Position numbers and translations under genes: made by a program
Source of the DNA: Chrysomallon squamiferum
Taxonomy: Eukaryota > Mollusca > Gastropoda > Neomphalida > Peltospiridae
Assembly (NCBI GenBank): GCA_012295275.1
Contig: CM022665.1
Location: 28,429,446-28,481,945 of the forward strand
Length of the DNA stretch: 52,500 bases
Direction of reading: 5' to 3'
Notes under the pieces: model-generated
What the model was told of the DNA's origin: nothing
The model's database searches: none
What the model saw: the letters and a program-made list of their open reading frames with translations, nothing else
Part shown: piece by piece, positions 37,800-49,983 of the stretch
How positions within the stretch are numbered: the stretch's first letter is position 1
How the letters are laid out: each line of letters starts with the position of its first letter

Positions 37800-38844
37800 G
37801 GTTTGTTATATATTTTTGATGTTCAATTAAAATTCATGTGTTTGTTCAATTTGAATTTATATATATATATATATGCTAAAACATCAGTGGCAGTAAAATA
37901 GTAACATAGATGGAAAAAATAACTGCAACAATGTAGGGTTTTTTTTTAAAGTTGCCACATTGTGTGAATAAAATTATATTCTCAACAAGACAGTTAAACA
38001 CTATATGTGATTATTTTGGCATTTTTAATTTGTTTTGTGAAATACAACATATTCTGATCCATACAAAGAACTCTTGAAACAAAACATAATAGGCTAAAAT
38101 ATTTTCAATGAATATGTGAGTGATGGAATTTATTTTATTTAAAAAGGAAATTAATATTTATTCAATAAATGGCCAATTTCATTGTTTTGAGTTCAAACAT
38201 GAAGCACTTTTTATTTTTTTCTTCATCAGGTGACAGTAACAAATAGGCCATTAACTACCACAAAAGTTTGCTATTATGCAAGCAATTAGTGAAAAAAAAG
38301 AAGATAGACACAGTTATAGATAAACAGCGAGTTAGTCAAAAGTGGGAGAGTTGTTTTTTATGACAATGGATCTGAAATGCACATTTCTAACTGATTTTAC
38401 TTATTAATAATTAATTTTGAAAAATAAAATGTTAGCCAACACACAGAGTAGACTCTGTTTAGGAAGAGAGTGGTGTTTGTATTTTGCTCTTGTTACCAAT
38501 TCTTCTAATCAGTTTACATGTACCAGTAAAATGTTGAAAAAAAGAAAAGATTTTAAAACAATTAGTTCTCAGGCAACAAAAAGGATATACCAGTATTTCC
38601 TTCAAATTAATTTTATGATCAGAATAGAATTATACAATATATAAAGTGTGGAACGGTACACTAACGCTACATTTTCTCAACATGTTTTTTGGAAATAGGT
38701 ATATATTTTTCACATATACTATTACCATGACAAAATATTTTCAGTATATACACAGAGGAGATCAGTTTATTAATATCCATTGTTAAATAACAACCTTAAA
38801 ATACAAATCTTTACAGTCTAATTTAAAAAAAAATAAAAAAAAAA

Positions 38845-38887
<43 letters not shown>

Positions 38888-39190
38888 TTATTTATTTATT
38901 TATTTTTTTATTATTATTTTTTTTTTTAAAGGCTAAATTAACTTTGTTCTTCTGGAGAAAAGGTATGCAACAAAAGACTCCAGTCCAGCAAAAAAGAAAA
39001 ACAAAACAACTAATGAATTCACTCATACTGTAACTGTGTTTTTCAATTACAGTATTCAATACCGTGTTGTTTTGTTTTTGGGATATATATCTCTCTATCT
39101 ATCTATTTATATACGCATATAAATAAATAAATAAACTGTAACACTTAGTGGTACAAACAACCCATATCAATGCGGAAGTACAGTGCTTGC
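37800..39190. other. Intergenic DNA between PSMD8 and ATG2
   Basis: AT-rich and nearly CpG-free. Contains TA (37860-37874) and ATT (38845-38887) tracts and short A/T runs. A 75-codon open frame at 38417-38644 shows no recognisable motif and is probably chance. No gene is supported. Confidence 0.65.
38845..38887. repeat. (ATT)n microsatellite
   Basis: About 14 perfect ATT/TTA units between A-rich and T-rich low-complexity DNA. Confidence 0.95.
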
Positions 39191-39343
39191 AACTAATATC
39201 TGAGTTATCTCCCTTAATGTTAATACTCGCGACTGACATCCTCGAAAGTGAAACAAAAACAAATATGGCGTTTAATGTTTTGGTTGGTGAACTTTTCTCT
39301 TTTCTGTAACAGTGTTGGTTACTCATAACATTTTAAGCAAACG
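39191..39343 (+). promoter_or_regulatory. ATG2 promoter/5' leader with a short upstream ORF
   Basis: CpG returns here (GCGGAAG, CTCGCGACTG, CCTCGAAAG) just before the ATG2 start, in an otherwise CpG-depleted neighbourhood. AAATATGGCG at 39261-39270 resembles a YY1-type ATGGCG element and also begins a 14-codon upstream ORF (39265-39309, TAA). The sequence ending in TTTTCTGTAACAG at about 39312 could instead be the acceptor of a 5' UTR intron, in which case the upstream ORF would not be in the mRNA. Confidence 0.45.
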
Positions 39344-42300
39344 ATGCCTTGGATATACAGTCTAATACCGGAATCGTGGAAAAAACGAGCATGTAGATAT
39401 CTTCTTCAACGATACGTTGGTCATTTTCTGAAAGAAAAACTGTCATTAGATCAGCTGAGCGTTGATTTGTTCAGTGGCAAAGGTGTAATCAAAGAGCTAA
39501 ATTTAGATGTTGAGGTAAGGGCTTATATTTTAAACAATGTATTTAATTTTCATATACGATTCCATAAATGTCTTGCTTATTATGGATATTTAACAAAATG
39601 CTTGTCTCATCTTTAATTAAAAGTATGCTAGTTGTAAATAAATACCTTTTCATTTTGTCATTATTATTTAATTAATTTTTAAAAATTTTAAAAATCAGAT
39701 AATACAAATCTATAGTTAACTGAGAAAATGTTTTTCTTTAAATTTAAGTAAAATTTAAAAAAATATATGTATAACTGTTTAAAGTATAAACACACCTAGA
39801 AAATTATCCTGAATTTCTGACTTCAAAGACTTTGCTTAATAGTCAGACAGCTCTACACACGAAATGCATAGTTGACAGTTAAAGGACTTAAAAGAAAAAT
39901 ATATTATATTAATTTATATTAAACAACTATTAATTTGCTGGTGACAATATTCACTTAAAATCACCAATCTGAGCATTGTGAAGTGCACGATAAACACACC
40001 TCCTTTCACACTGATTCAGTTAATTCTGGTTGTTTTTAAGTTACCTACATAGTTTACATACACTAATAAAGGAACTGTTTCACAGGATATGATTAATTAT
40101 TCACTTTTAAGAACTAAGCAATGTAATGTACTTAGTTTTAAAAATATTTTTAAGAAAAACTTCATGAATTCCAAAATAAACAATGCACACATATATGGAA
40201 ACACACAGACACACATGCACACACAGACAGACAGACAGACACACACACACACACACACACAGGGACACATGCTTCATTCTTATTATCATATTTGTTTAAA
40301 AAAAAGAAGTTAAAAAAAAGAGTTACTGTTGTTTTTGTTTGTTTGTTTCTTTTAATACATAAATGTGTAATATTTGTTTCATTTTGAAATATTATTTTAT
40401 TATTTTAGGCACTGAATAATGCTCTGGAAACTTTCAATATACCACTTGAGATAGTTGATGGCTTTATTGGGAACATTTCTGTTTCCATCCCTTGGTCATC
40501 TTTGTTAACACGTAGCACCTCCATAGAGGTGACAGGTCTCGAGCTCACCATACAGCCAAAACAATGGGATGATCAAGGTTTATAGATTTTAATCTATTCA
40601 TTTTTCACACTGCACAGATTGCACATAGTACTGTTTTTCTAGGAATTACCTTTTCACTAAGAAAATAATTAATTTTACAATTAAATTTTGAGCAGTTCAA
40701 TAAATGTTTTTTTTTTCTTTTCTGGAAAGTTTTATTAAAAGGGTTTTATTTGTTGAAGAACAAAAATGGATTATTTTGTTATTATTAAAGTTTACCTTTG
40801 GTAGTATAGAGATAAAAAGGTAGGTATGTTCTGAAACTTTAAAACAAGTTTTTATTTCTTTACAGTAGCCAGTTTTTGCTAATAATAAATATCAGTCATG
40901 AAAGTATGTGATGTGTGACATTTTGCCCTTTACCTCATATTTTATATAACAAATATGAGAATTTTGATATCCTGAATAAAATAGCTAATCTTTGTTCTCT
41001 TTCTGATCAAAAGATAAAATAGTGGTGTATTTGTTTAAAATTGTGATTTTTAAAACTATGTCTCTCTTTTAATATCAGTCAAAATCTCTTGTTACTAGCA
41101 TTTGACAGTAAACATTTATGAGTAGACCCTTGAATTTATCTTATATATATATATGTTGTTTCATTTCCTTCCTTTACCACTGATAAATGTTAGTGAATTT
41201 CATTAACTTTTTAATGCCAGATTAATATTAAATTTGTTCAGATTTATTCATAGCCAAAAGTATGTGTAATATGCATGTTTATTTTTCAGGAGCAGCTCTG
41301 GATACATTGTCAATGATAAACAGTATGAGTATGACCTGCAGTCTACAGCTGGCAGAAGAAGTGATCCGATCAGAAAAAACAACTGACGGAGGCACAAATG
41401 ATGTAGACCCATTTGAAGGAGTTCAGAGTTTTGCACAGGCTATTGATACTGGTAAAAACATGTTTGTCTGATAATGAATATGTTACATTTTGTCCCATTA
41501 GTTAATATTTTCTTTGTAATGACTGAAAAGTGCTAATATTAAAAAGAAACTGAATTGATTTGATTTCATCCATTTCTTTTATTATTATTTTTAAATATTT
41601 TATTAACAAAGGGTATTAATGTACTTTCATCAAATGCGTTTTTATATTTACATTATTAATTTGATCATTTTACTTCACATTTAGTGTGTATTTGTGTGTT
41701 TATTAATATTGTCCTTTTTTATTAGTAGTATTTTTTGATATCATTACATATCTACTATATTTCGCATATTAAAAGCTGTGATGATATCATTTTTAGAATA
41801 TCTATACACTTTGTCTAACATTTTTTCTTTTTAATTTATAAACTTTTTAATTTATTTATTTATTTATTTTTAATTATAGTTCTTTCTCGAATAAAAATGT
41901 CATTTTCTGGCACGACAATAAGACTGGAACATCTGCCCAGTGATTCTGACAAAGGTGTTGCTCTTGAGATCAGAATTGACAGGTTAGAAAATTTGTTTTC
42001 TCAAAGTTTGGTTAACCTACAGATGTAATATTGTTTACTGAATATTAATAATGAATATTAATGTTTTTATAATTTTTTATTTATCTCTTTCTGTTCATAT
42101 TTTATATATATATAAACTTTCAAGTGCTAACAACCCTATTTGCACCTTTTGTGGATCCGCTGACTGTGCTATTAAGAAACTGTGACAGTTGATTATAACA
42201 GATACACATATTTACATATAAGTATATATATATAACATAAAGTATCCACTACGAACACAAAACAAAACACAACATTTCTATTTCAAAGATAATTATTTAT

Positions 42301-45300
42301 TGGACACATGTTAAGTTATTTAGTGGTTGAGGATGTCAGAGTTGGCATTAAATGAAATACTAGAAGTCCTATTTCTTTAATTTTCCTTAATAGCTTATGT
42401 TAGAAATGTACATAAATCAAACTCTCTATGGAACATACACAGGTTACATAAAATTGACCAACATTTGAAACAGAGCATACAGAAACAGGATAACCATCTG
42501 TCCCTGCTTCAGACTTAAACAAAGATAATGCAAAATACAGTTACCAGCACATTCTAGCCTAACAAGGGCCGCCAACTCTTTCACAGTCCCATGTGTTCCC
42601 TCAGTGGGTCTTTTCTTCTTTTTTCAAAACCAACAGGTTTCAACTTAAATAACCATTATGTGGACTTCAATGACAGCAGCAGAACATTGCCAACAAAAAT
42701 TCCTTTTGTCTCTTGTTAATTACTATTAACTGTTATGTGATTTCAGTAATGGGATTATTGCTAACTAACAGTGCATATTTAGATAATACATACTGTTAGA
42801 AATATTTACAAAAATGGATAGGTAACATATTTACTTACTTTAATGATACATACAGATTAATTCCGAGATGTAGACTGTATTAAATAAGCTATATATTATA
42901 TAGGTTTATAATCAACATGTTACTGACATTTTCATAAGCTGTACCTTAATAGCACAACAATATAATTTATTATAATAAGTAAAAAAATAGCTACAGTGAA
43001 TTCTACAAGTAGGTACAACCTAAATCGCAATCCATGGTTTAATAAGGAAATTATTTTCCAACTTAAACAAACACCCCAAACAGTACAACTAAGTATCACT
43101 GTGAAAACGTTCCATAGTCTGATCAAGGCCCTACAGCATGATATAAAAACGGTTTATTGCCATAATAAATACATATTCTTTTAATTAGTACAGTTATTGG
43201 CAATAAATTACTTTTTTGTTTAAAAGAATGGACTACTTTGATGACATAGCCATAGACCAAGGTAATGAAGAACAGTCCAGTGAACAAGGCAGTCCAGTTG
43301 ATGACCCCAATCTGGGACATCTTAATGAACCTGTAGCTTTTGTTCATAAAAATATCCATGTGGTTGGCATCACCTTCTACTTTGATAATGTGTTTGGCAG
43401 TGGTTCAGGTTCACCACCTTTTGCTTCTGAATACAAGGTTAGGACAAACAACAGCTTTCTTGTATATAAAAAAAAAAAAAAAAACAAGTATTAGTTTACC
43501 TGCAAAACTCTTGCATTTAAAAAGATAAGTATTTGATAACTGCAAGATTCTTGATGTTTTAAAAAGTTAATATTTGTTCACCTGCAAATTTCTTGTAAAC
43601 ACCTGCAAACACTTTTGTTTAAAAAAAATAATATTTAACTGCAGAAGTCATTTTGTCTTAATATTAAAGATTGTTGTCTGTTGACTAATTTCAAATTATA
43701 AAAAGTGACCATGAAAACCGCATCACTATTTCATGTTTCTTTGTCTTAGGTTTAAGAATGCATTTATTATATATGCTGCAATTAGAATGGATGTTATTAT
43801 ACTTAATATTAAGAAATTTGATAGTCACCCACCCTCTAAACTGAAATTCAGATCAGATAAAATCATGAAACATTTATTTTATAAACTGTAGATTAATGAA
43901 TCAACTGTCAGCTCCCTGTACACAAGTTCTTCAGAGATACCACTGCAGACATCACAAGTAACTTCACAGCCTAAATCTCTAGGATCTCTGCCAATGAACT
44001 CTCAGCCAGTTCAGATAGCTGTCTTTACAGGGAAACAGGAGCTGAAAGTCAAACTGAAGCAACAAGATGCACTACCAGGACCAAAGGTTGGTAAAAAAAA
44101 AAAACATTTCTGATAATATTTTAGGATATTTAACACTTCACAGCTAATGTGTACCTATATAAACAAATAGCTTAAATGTACATATATTCTTTTTGTTTTT
44201 TTCATGTGGTTTGCATACAGTTTTTCTGTTATTAAATATGAGTGTGAGGGTGTGAAGAAGTTGATATTTGATGTTTTACTGAGATGTAATAAATACTTAC
44301 AAAAATATCTAACAGATAATTAGGTGTAACAAAAGGTTCTGTTTTAGCATAATATCCTCACTTTTTTCTTCTTTTTTTTTTGTCCACAGCTTTATCTCTT
44401 TCTGTCACTTATACAACATGTTTAACATGGCTTTGCTCTGCACAGTGCATGTATATTAATGCAGAATAAAATGCATAAGGCCCATGATAAATCTTGGCTA
44501 ATGCACTTTCAAATTTCTCACATTAAAGCAACTAATCAAATTATGTAACATGCATGGCAGCAGGATTGCCAATTAGCACTCTGTCACAGTTAAAGACCTT
44601 AATAAAATGTTTTGTAATTTTGAGTTGCTTAAACAAATAATGGATATGGATACACTCTTGTTTGGTGCAATTTAGAGAAACAGACTGCATGTAACAAAAG
44701 AATATATGAAGAGAAAAAAGCTGTATCTATTCAAAATACTCTTGATACATTTTTATTTATAAATTTATAAGCACTATTTAAACTACAACTTTGTATTTAA
44801 TAAACATTCAAGTATTTTCCATTTTCATTTGAATGAGAATCAAATAACATTTTTACCATTAATTATTATATTTGAATTTTTTTCATCATTTTGATACAGA
44901 AACTAACATCAGTGGGTTAATTAATCATGTTAACCATTGCATTCTGAAAAATAAAAAAAATAAAACCATCCCTACTAATTTTCAAGATAATAGTAATTTG
45001 CAGTATAGTCTAATCTATGCATATTTTGATATCCATTGTTTAATTATCCTCAACTGTTACAGTTATTTCTATAATTATTACTTTTCAGCTTGAACTGGAC
45101 TGCCAGTTTGGAGCATTTCATCTCTTGCTTTCTCCAAGTCAGTTTCATGGCATTCTTGAGTTGGCTGGAGGTTTGGCATCTCCAGGTACTTGAACCTTTA
45201 ATTAACTGTTCAGAAATAAGATATGAAAATTAAGTGCAATTCATTAAATGCTTTTCATTTTTACAAGTTCATTAGGTACACAAATGATTTTAGTTATATG

Positions 45301-46738
45301 TATTAAGTATTATATTCAGTGGCCTATTGCATTTATTTAAAAGATAAAAATGAAGAATTACTAAAATAGAAACAAAACTGATTCAAGTTGTCAGAAGAAT
45401 AAGGTTTGCAAAGAACTAGTACTCAGCTAATCATAAAGCACACCTTTTCAAATTCATTCATCAAAGTAGAATATATAAATAATACTCTTCAGTCAGATGG
45501 AGTGAAGCTATTATAATACTAAAATTTTTAGGGACCTCTAATAATGGTAAGTATAAGAAGAGAACAACCAAAGACAAGCCAATGAAAGAAAGTGACTTCC
45601 ACCGTGTGGAACATGAGTTGCAGTGCCACCTGCAGTCAACTCGTCTTGGACAAAAAGCTTCTTTGCATCCAGCAGTTCTGAAAGATGAGTGTGATTTGCA
45701 TTCTATTGGTATGTTTAAACACCCCATATGTATTTTTTTAAATATTGTTCCAAATTACTGTTTTGTTTTACATTTTACAAATCTTTGTTAAATATTAATC
45801 ATGGATAATAATAAAATAATTTGCTGATAATAAACCAAGTCAATAAAATAAATTTGTATTGATAAATAAAGGTAATGAGAAGGTTTATGTAACCTTCACT
45901 GCTAACTGATTCAAATAGTTGTTGGGATGGTAGCATATTGGAATGCAAAAAACTCAGATCTTTGAATTTAATAATGATTCAACCACCATGTATGTTGATG
46001 TAGTTAAGCTTTATTTAATTGTGACAGAGGAACTACAAGACGAGGAACTGTATCTGCCAACTCAGAGCCACAAAGACAAGATCACTTCTGAAATGGAAAC
46101 CTCAGTGTCCAGCAACTTCAGTGGTAGTACCACCCACACTGGAAGCACTTTTACACGTGAGTGAACGATTATAGAAAATACTGGCAAAAATAAAGTATTT
46201 TTATATTGTATCAACTAATATTTATTACCGAAAAAATTAATAAAAACATTCTAATCATATGTCTGCTATGCATGATCTGAAATGGGAAAATAGTTGAAAA
46301 ACTTTACTTTGAATAAAGCCTCAATAATTTTCAGTATGTAAGTTAGAAGTTTATTTAAAATTTTGTATAATTCTCTGTTCTTCTGTTTTAGATGTTTACT
46401 TAATACCTTCCTTATAAATAAATTCCCTGAATATTTAAGGGACACAGTTGATTTGTTACTGTGACTCTAAGTTAAATATGACAGATACAGTTTTATGCAA
46501 ATATCTGTAAATGTTAAAGAGTTCCTGCAAGAATTCTGTGACACCTTTTTTAAATACTATGTTATTTGCTTTCATGTCCAAGGAATAAACAAAATATCCA
46601 AACCATTAATTTATAACCCTGATTTATGCATTACTAAAATGCCCTATATGTGAAAAATAATAACTTCAGTATATTTAACATTATAATATCATGTTCAAGT
46701 TAACTTTTTAAAGCAATATTTAATTTTTTAAATTACAG

Positions 46739-46773
<35 letters not shown>

Positions 46774-49700
46774 GTTTTTCATATTTAAAATGTTTATTAA
46801 TTTTGTGAGAATTTTTATTTCAGCCTATCAGAGAAGTGAAGTGACCGGATCATCTGTTCCCAGATACAGTTCACCAGTTCCTAAATCAAATGGTAAATCT
46901 GTTATTTCTTTCTCAATAAGATCACTGTAAGGTTCTATACTTTAAATTATAACTTATCTATCAGTATACAGAAGTTATTTTATTTTATTTATTATTTTTG
47001 TAGAATGGGTCATTGACAGTTAATTCAACAGTTAAACATCTGCAATTAATTTTATATTTGATATCACACACAGAAGTTCTGTTACTAAGGGTAAACATAT
47101 AAATAAATAAAACATTAAAATAAAGATCTCATTAATGAAGGGTGATAACTCTGAAAGACAATTTAATTTGTTCTTCCTTTCTTTTTCTTTTTTTTCTTTA
47201 AATTACTTCAAAATATTTTAGATATTTTTTTGTAAAGATTTATTTTAAACATGGACGATAAAATATTTTAATTTTCTAATTTTTTCTGGTTCACTTCAAA
47301 ACTGATTTTTGTTTATATTGGGCACAAAAATTCTTGTATATTTCTATTTTTATTTAGTTTTGTATCCTTTAATGTATGTGTGTTTGTGTGTGTGTGTGTG
47401 TGTGTGTTTCTTAACAATCTTTAATGACAGGACAGAGTTTGTAATCTAGTGACAGTGATATTTTTAAATGTCCTTTAATTGTTCATACACAGTTTTTGTT
47501 ATCTGTATATCTTTCTTCAGCATTGTTTTAGGTGATTTTGTACAAAACTTTTTCCTTTATAATATTATGATTCCATTCTTTTATATCATAAGGTTTTTGT
47601 AAATTAGTTAATTTCAATTTGAATTGTTTTTTTTTTTTTTTTTTAAGTATTATTATTATTTTAACATTTAGTTCTGTATTTCTTTTCTTTTATCATAGTT
47701 TTCAATTTAATTTTTATTTTTATTTAATTATTGTTTTTTAAAGATGCACTGCAAAAATTACTGGATGATCCATCAGCTGAATTGAGTCGACATCACATAA
47801 AAATAAGTTTTATATCAGTGAATGTTCTACATGAAAACCCCACCTCTACGCCTGGTGATCATTTTTGTCCTGATATCCCAGCATCAGAGAGACTGAAGAA
47901 AATGTCAGAATTATATTTTACTAAGGTCAAGGTCATCCCGTTTGCTGGTCTCATGTCATTAAAGCATTTACGAGATAAATTTTCTGAGGCTTTGCCTTAT
48001 GACCATTTAGGGTAAGTCCTTTCATTGTTTTACATTTTCTTTCTTTTTTTTTTCTTTCTTTGTTGGAGTTCTTGTTTATTATAACTGTATTAAGTTTTTA
48101 TATTTTGTTGTGAATTTACTATCTTTATTTTTGAAAAGAGATATTTTAAAGACTTATATATTTTTACTTTTACCATGCTGTCTGTTAATCAGATGAATAC
48201 ACATTTCTTTTTTGTAATAACATATATTAACATATTTGAATACCTTAGTTATCATTGCCAGATATAAGATTTTTGCATAATGTTGGTGACTTTAGCATAA
48301 TGCTGCTGCTATAGCTTATTCTACTCCTGACATGTAGCAGGAAAAGCACATTTTACACCTTTATATATCACTATAGTTTCATTGGTTTGAAGAGTAAATT
48401 GCTTGCAGGACACCTAGAACAATTTTTCCTGTGACCATTGACACTTCAAAGCCACTGCAATACTGTATGTTGGATGCACGGTGTGCATAATCTTGAAAGG
48501 TCTCTGAATATTGAATGGCAACTTTTAAAATCCTGAAAAATGACATTGGGCCTTGAAAAAAACTTGGTTTTTATACATATGCTTTGAAAAAAATTAGATT
48601 TTACGAAAAAATACAACTCAGTTGTTTTGTAAACATTCACAAAATCTGAATTTACCCATTTGTTTACATTCATTATCCATTAATTTCCATGTTTACCCAC
48701 CTGTGCAGTAGCAGCCATGTGCACAAATGTAATCAGGCACATGTTGAAATAATTTACATGCAGTCACAGATCACTACCAAACACGCCATTTGACAAATGC
48801 ATTTACAACAAACAGTGGATGAAGGCATGTCATGGGTACTGTAAGTTAAACGTAGTTATTATGTGTTTGGTAAAGAAACAAACTGAAATTGGAATATTGG
48901 GAAAAAAACAAACTCTAAGAAGTCATTTGAATGGAAACACAAACACACAGTTCTGTAATGAAACAGTAATAAAATGTAAGAGATGTTTATTTGCATTCCC
49001 ATCAAAGACCCAAAACTCTGTACCAGTTCTGCCTTAAAATGTGTTAGAAAAAGAAAATAATGTACTGAAACACAGACAGACAGAACTTTCCCAGACAAAA
49101 GTGCTGACGGGTTGGCCATTATGGCCAAGGCTGAAGACATTCTTATTCACATCAATCATTCTTATTTGCATCAATCATGCTTATTCACATCAGTCATCCT
49201 TATTCACATCAATCATTCTTATTCACATCAGTCATCCTTATTCACATCAATCATCCTTATTCACATCAATCATTCTTATTCATATCAGTCATCCTTATTC
49301 ACATCAATCATCCTTATTCACATCAGTCATCTTTATCTACATCAATCATCCTTATTCACATCAATCATTCTTATTCATATCAGTCATCCTTATTCACATC
49401 AATCATCCTTATTCACATCAGTCATCTTTATCTACATCAATCATCCTTATTCACATCAATCATCCTTATTCACATCAATCAACCCTTTTCATATCAGTCA
49501 TTCTAACCCTGAAAAATAAGGCTTGGCAATGAAAACTGATGACTTGATCATTGCTAAGTTCCTTAAGCATTTAAAAAAAGCATTTATAAGTTGTTATTTT
49601 CACTGATGACATCTTGAAAACTGAGACATGGACCTTGAAAATCCTTGTTCAAACCATTAGCTGTGAGGGATAATGTTATGTATATGAATTCATATTCTTA

Positions 49701-49983
49701 TATATGCTTCATAAACCAGCCTTCATTGTATTATTAAGCAACATATTTTAGGGGGATTTTTTTATTATTATTTATTTTTTTTTTTTTTTTTTTCAGGTGT
49801 CTAGGAAAACCATTGACTTTACAGATTGCTCAAAAAACCTCTAGAAATGGCCAGAGTCTTTCACTGGACATGACCATGGGTATGTTTGAAGTCACGGAGT
49901 GCCTTTTTGAGAGAAGAAACATCACCTCTTCCTTGCTGGAATTTGGTCATCCGGTAGATAATAAACTTCCCCAGTATTCTGAG
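39344..49983 (+). CDS. ATG2: Autophagy-related protein 2, N-terminal 646 codons (12 exons), runs off the window
   Basis: Coding exons: 39344-39514, 40409-40577, 41290-41451, 41880-41982, 43227-43437, 43892-44086, 45089-45185, 45532-45708, 46028-46156, 46824-46892, 47744-48011, 49797-49983, all GT-AG and in frame; the last ends in a GTAAGT donor at a codon boundary. The N terminus (MPW, then KKRACRYLLQRYVGHFL and KLSLDQLSVDLFSGKG) is the chorein-N/VPS13-type entry of ATG2, with ISVSIPWSSLL, VTGLELTIQP and DPFEGVQSFAQAIDTVLSRIK, then ALEIRIDR and HLLLSPSQ following human ATG2 in order. ATG2 is a rod-shaped bridge that moves phospholipids from ER to the growing autophagosome with WIPI and ATG9 partners. 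Full proteins are about 1900-2100 aa, so roughly two thirds lie to the right. Exons 8-10 encode the variable, Ser/Thr-rich linker. Acceptors of exons 5 and 11 (TAAAAG, TTAAAG) are weak. Invertebrates usually have one ATG2, so A versus B is not assigned. Confidence 0.96.
40197..40262. repeat. (CA)n/(CAGA)n microsatellite in ATG2 intron 1
   Basis: CACA and CAGA units ending in a pure CA tract. Confidence 0.93.
41983..43226 (+). other. ATG2 intron 4
   Basis: Low CpG, moderately complex DNA. 42100-42950 looks like non-coding unique or ancient repeat sequence with no motif I can name. An open stretch at 42996-43184 begins with R-N-x-N-P-W-F-N-K-E-I, weakly like the linker that precedes reverse transcriptase in LINE elements; too short to call. 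Confidence 0.5.
46742..46770. repeat. T29 homopolymer in ATG2 intron 9
   Basis: Twenty-nine consecutive T, about 50 bp upstream of the pyrimidine-rich acceptor region of exon 10. Confidence 0.95.
48400..49670 (+). mobile_element. Old interspersed repeat with degraded zinc-finger ORF in ATG2 intron 11
   Basis: Both edges share CTTGAAA-rich wording (TCTTGAAAGG, CCTTGAAAAAAACTTGG near 48500-48570; TCTTGAAAACTGAGACATGG and CCTTGAAAATCCTTG near 49612-49650). This wording is typical of a widespread class of animal repeats associated with a BED/C2H2-like zinc-finger ORF. Inside, a 72-codon frame (48819-49037) reads EIGILGKKQTLRSHLNG then TQFC. That resembles the F-[DE]-I-x-x-[LM]-G-x-x-A-L-x-S-H-x-x-G-K-K-H finger of those ORFs, with the second His pair lost. 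The element is interrupted by a 19-bp minisatellite. Boundaries are approximate, and no terminal inverted repeat or target duplication was established. Confidence 0.45.
49140..49505. repeat. 19-bp minisatellite, about 19 copies
   Basis: Tandem units of CTTATTCACATCAATCATT with few substitutions (CAGTCATC, CATATCAG variants). Because 19 is not a multiple of 3 and the unit lacks stops, all three plus-strand frames stay open through the array, giving a 19-residue His/Ser/Ile-rich repeat (HQSSLFTSI-type) in each. It has no spacers and is therefore not a CRISPR array. Confidence 0.95.

Noticed and set aside
38417-38644. 75-codon frame downstream of PSMD8
   Set aside because: No motif, AT-rich codon use and no splice context; likely chance.
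42996-43184. LINE-like peptide (NPWFNKEI) in ATG2 intron 4
   Set aside because: Only one short motif; no reverse transcriptase or endonuclease motifs nearby in any frame.
49041-49532. Three overlapping His/Ser/Ile-repeat frames, and a CRISPR-like look
   Set aside because: A 19-bp tandem minisatellite without spacers in an animal intron; the openness follows from the unit lacking stops in all frames.
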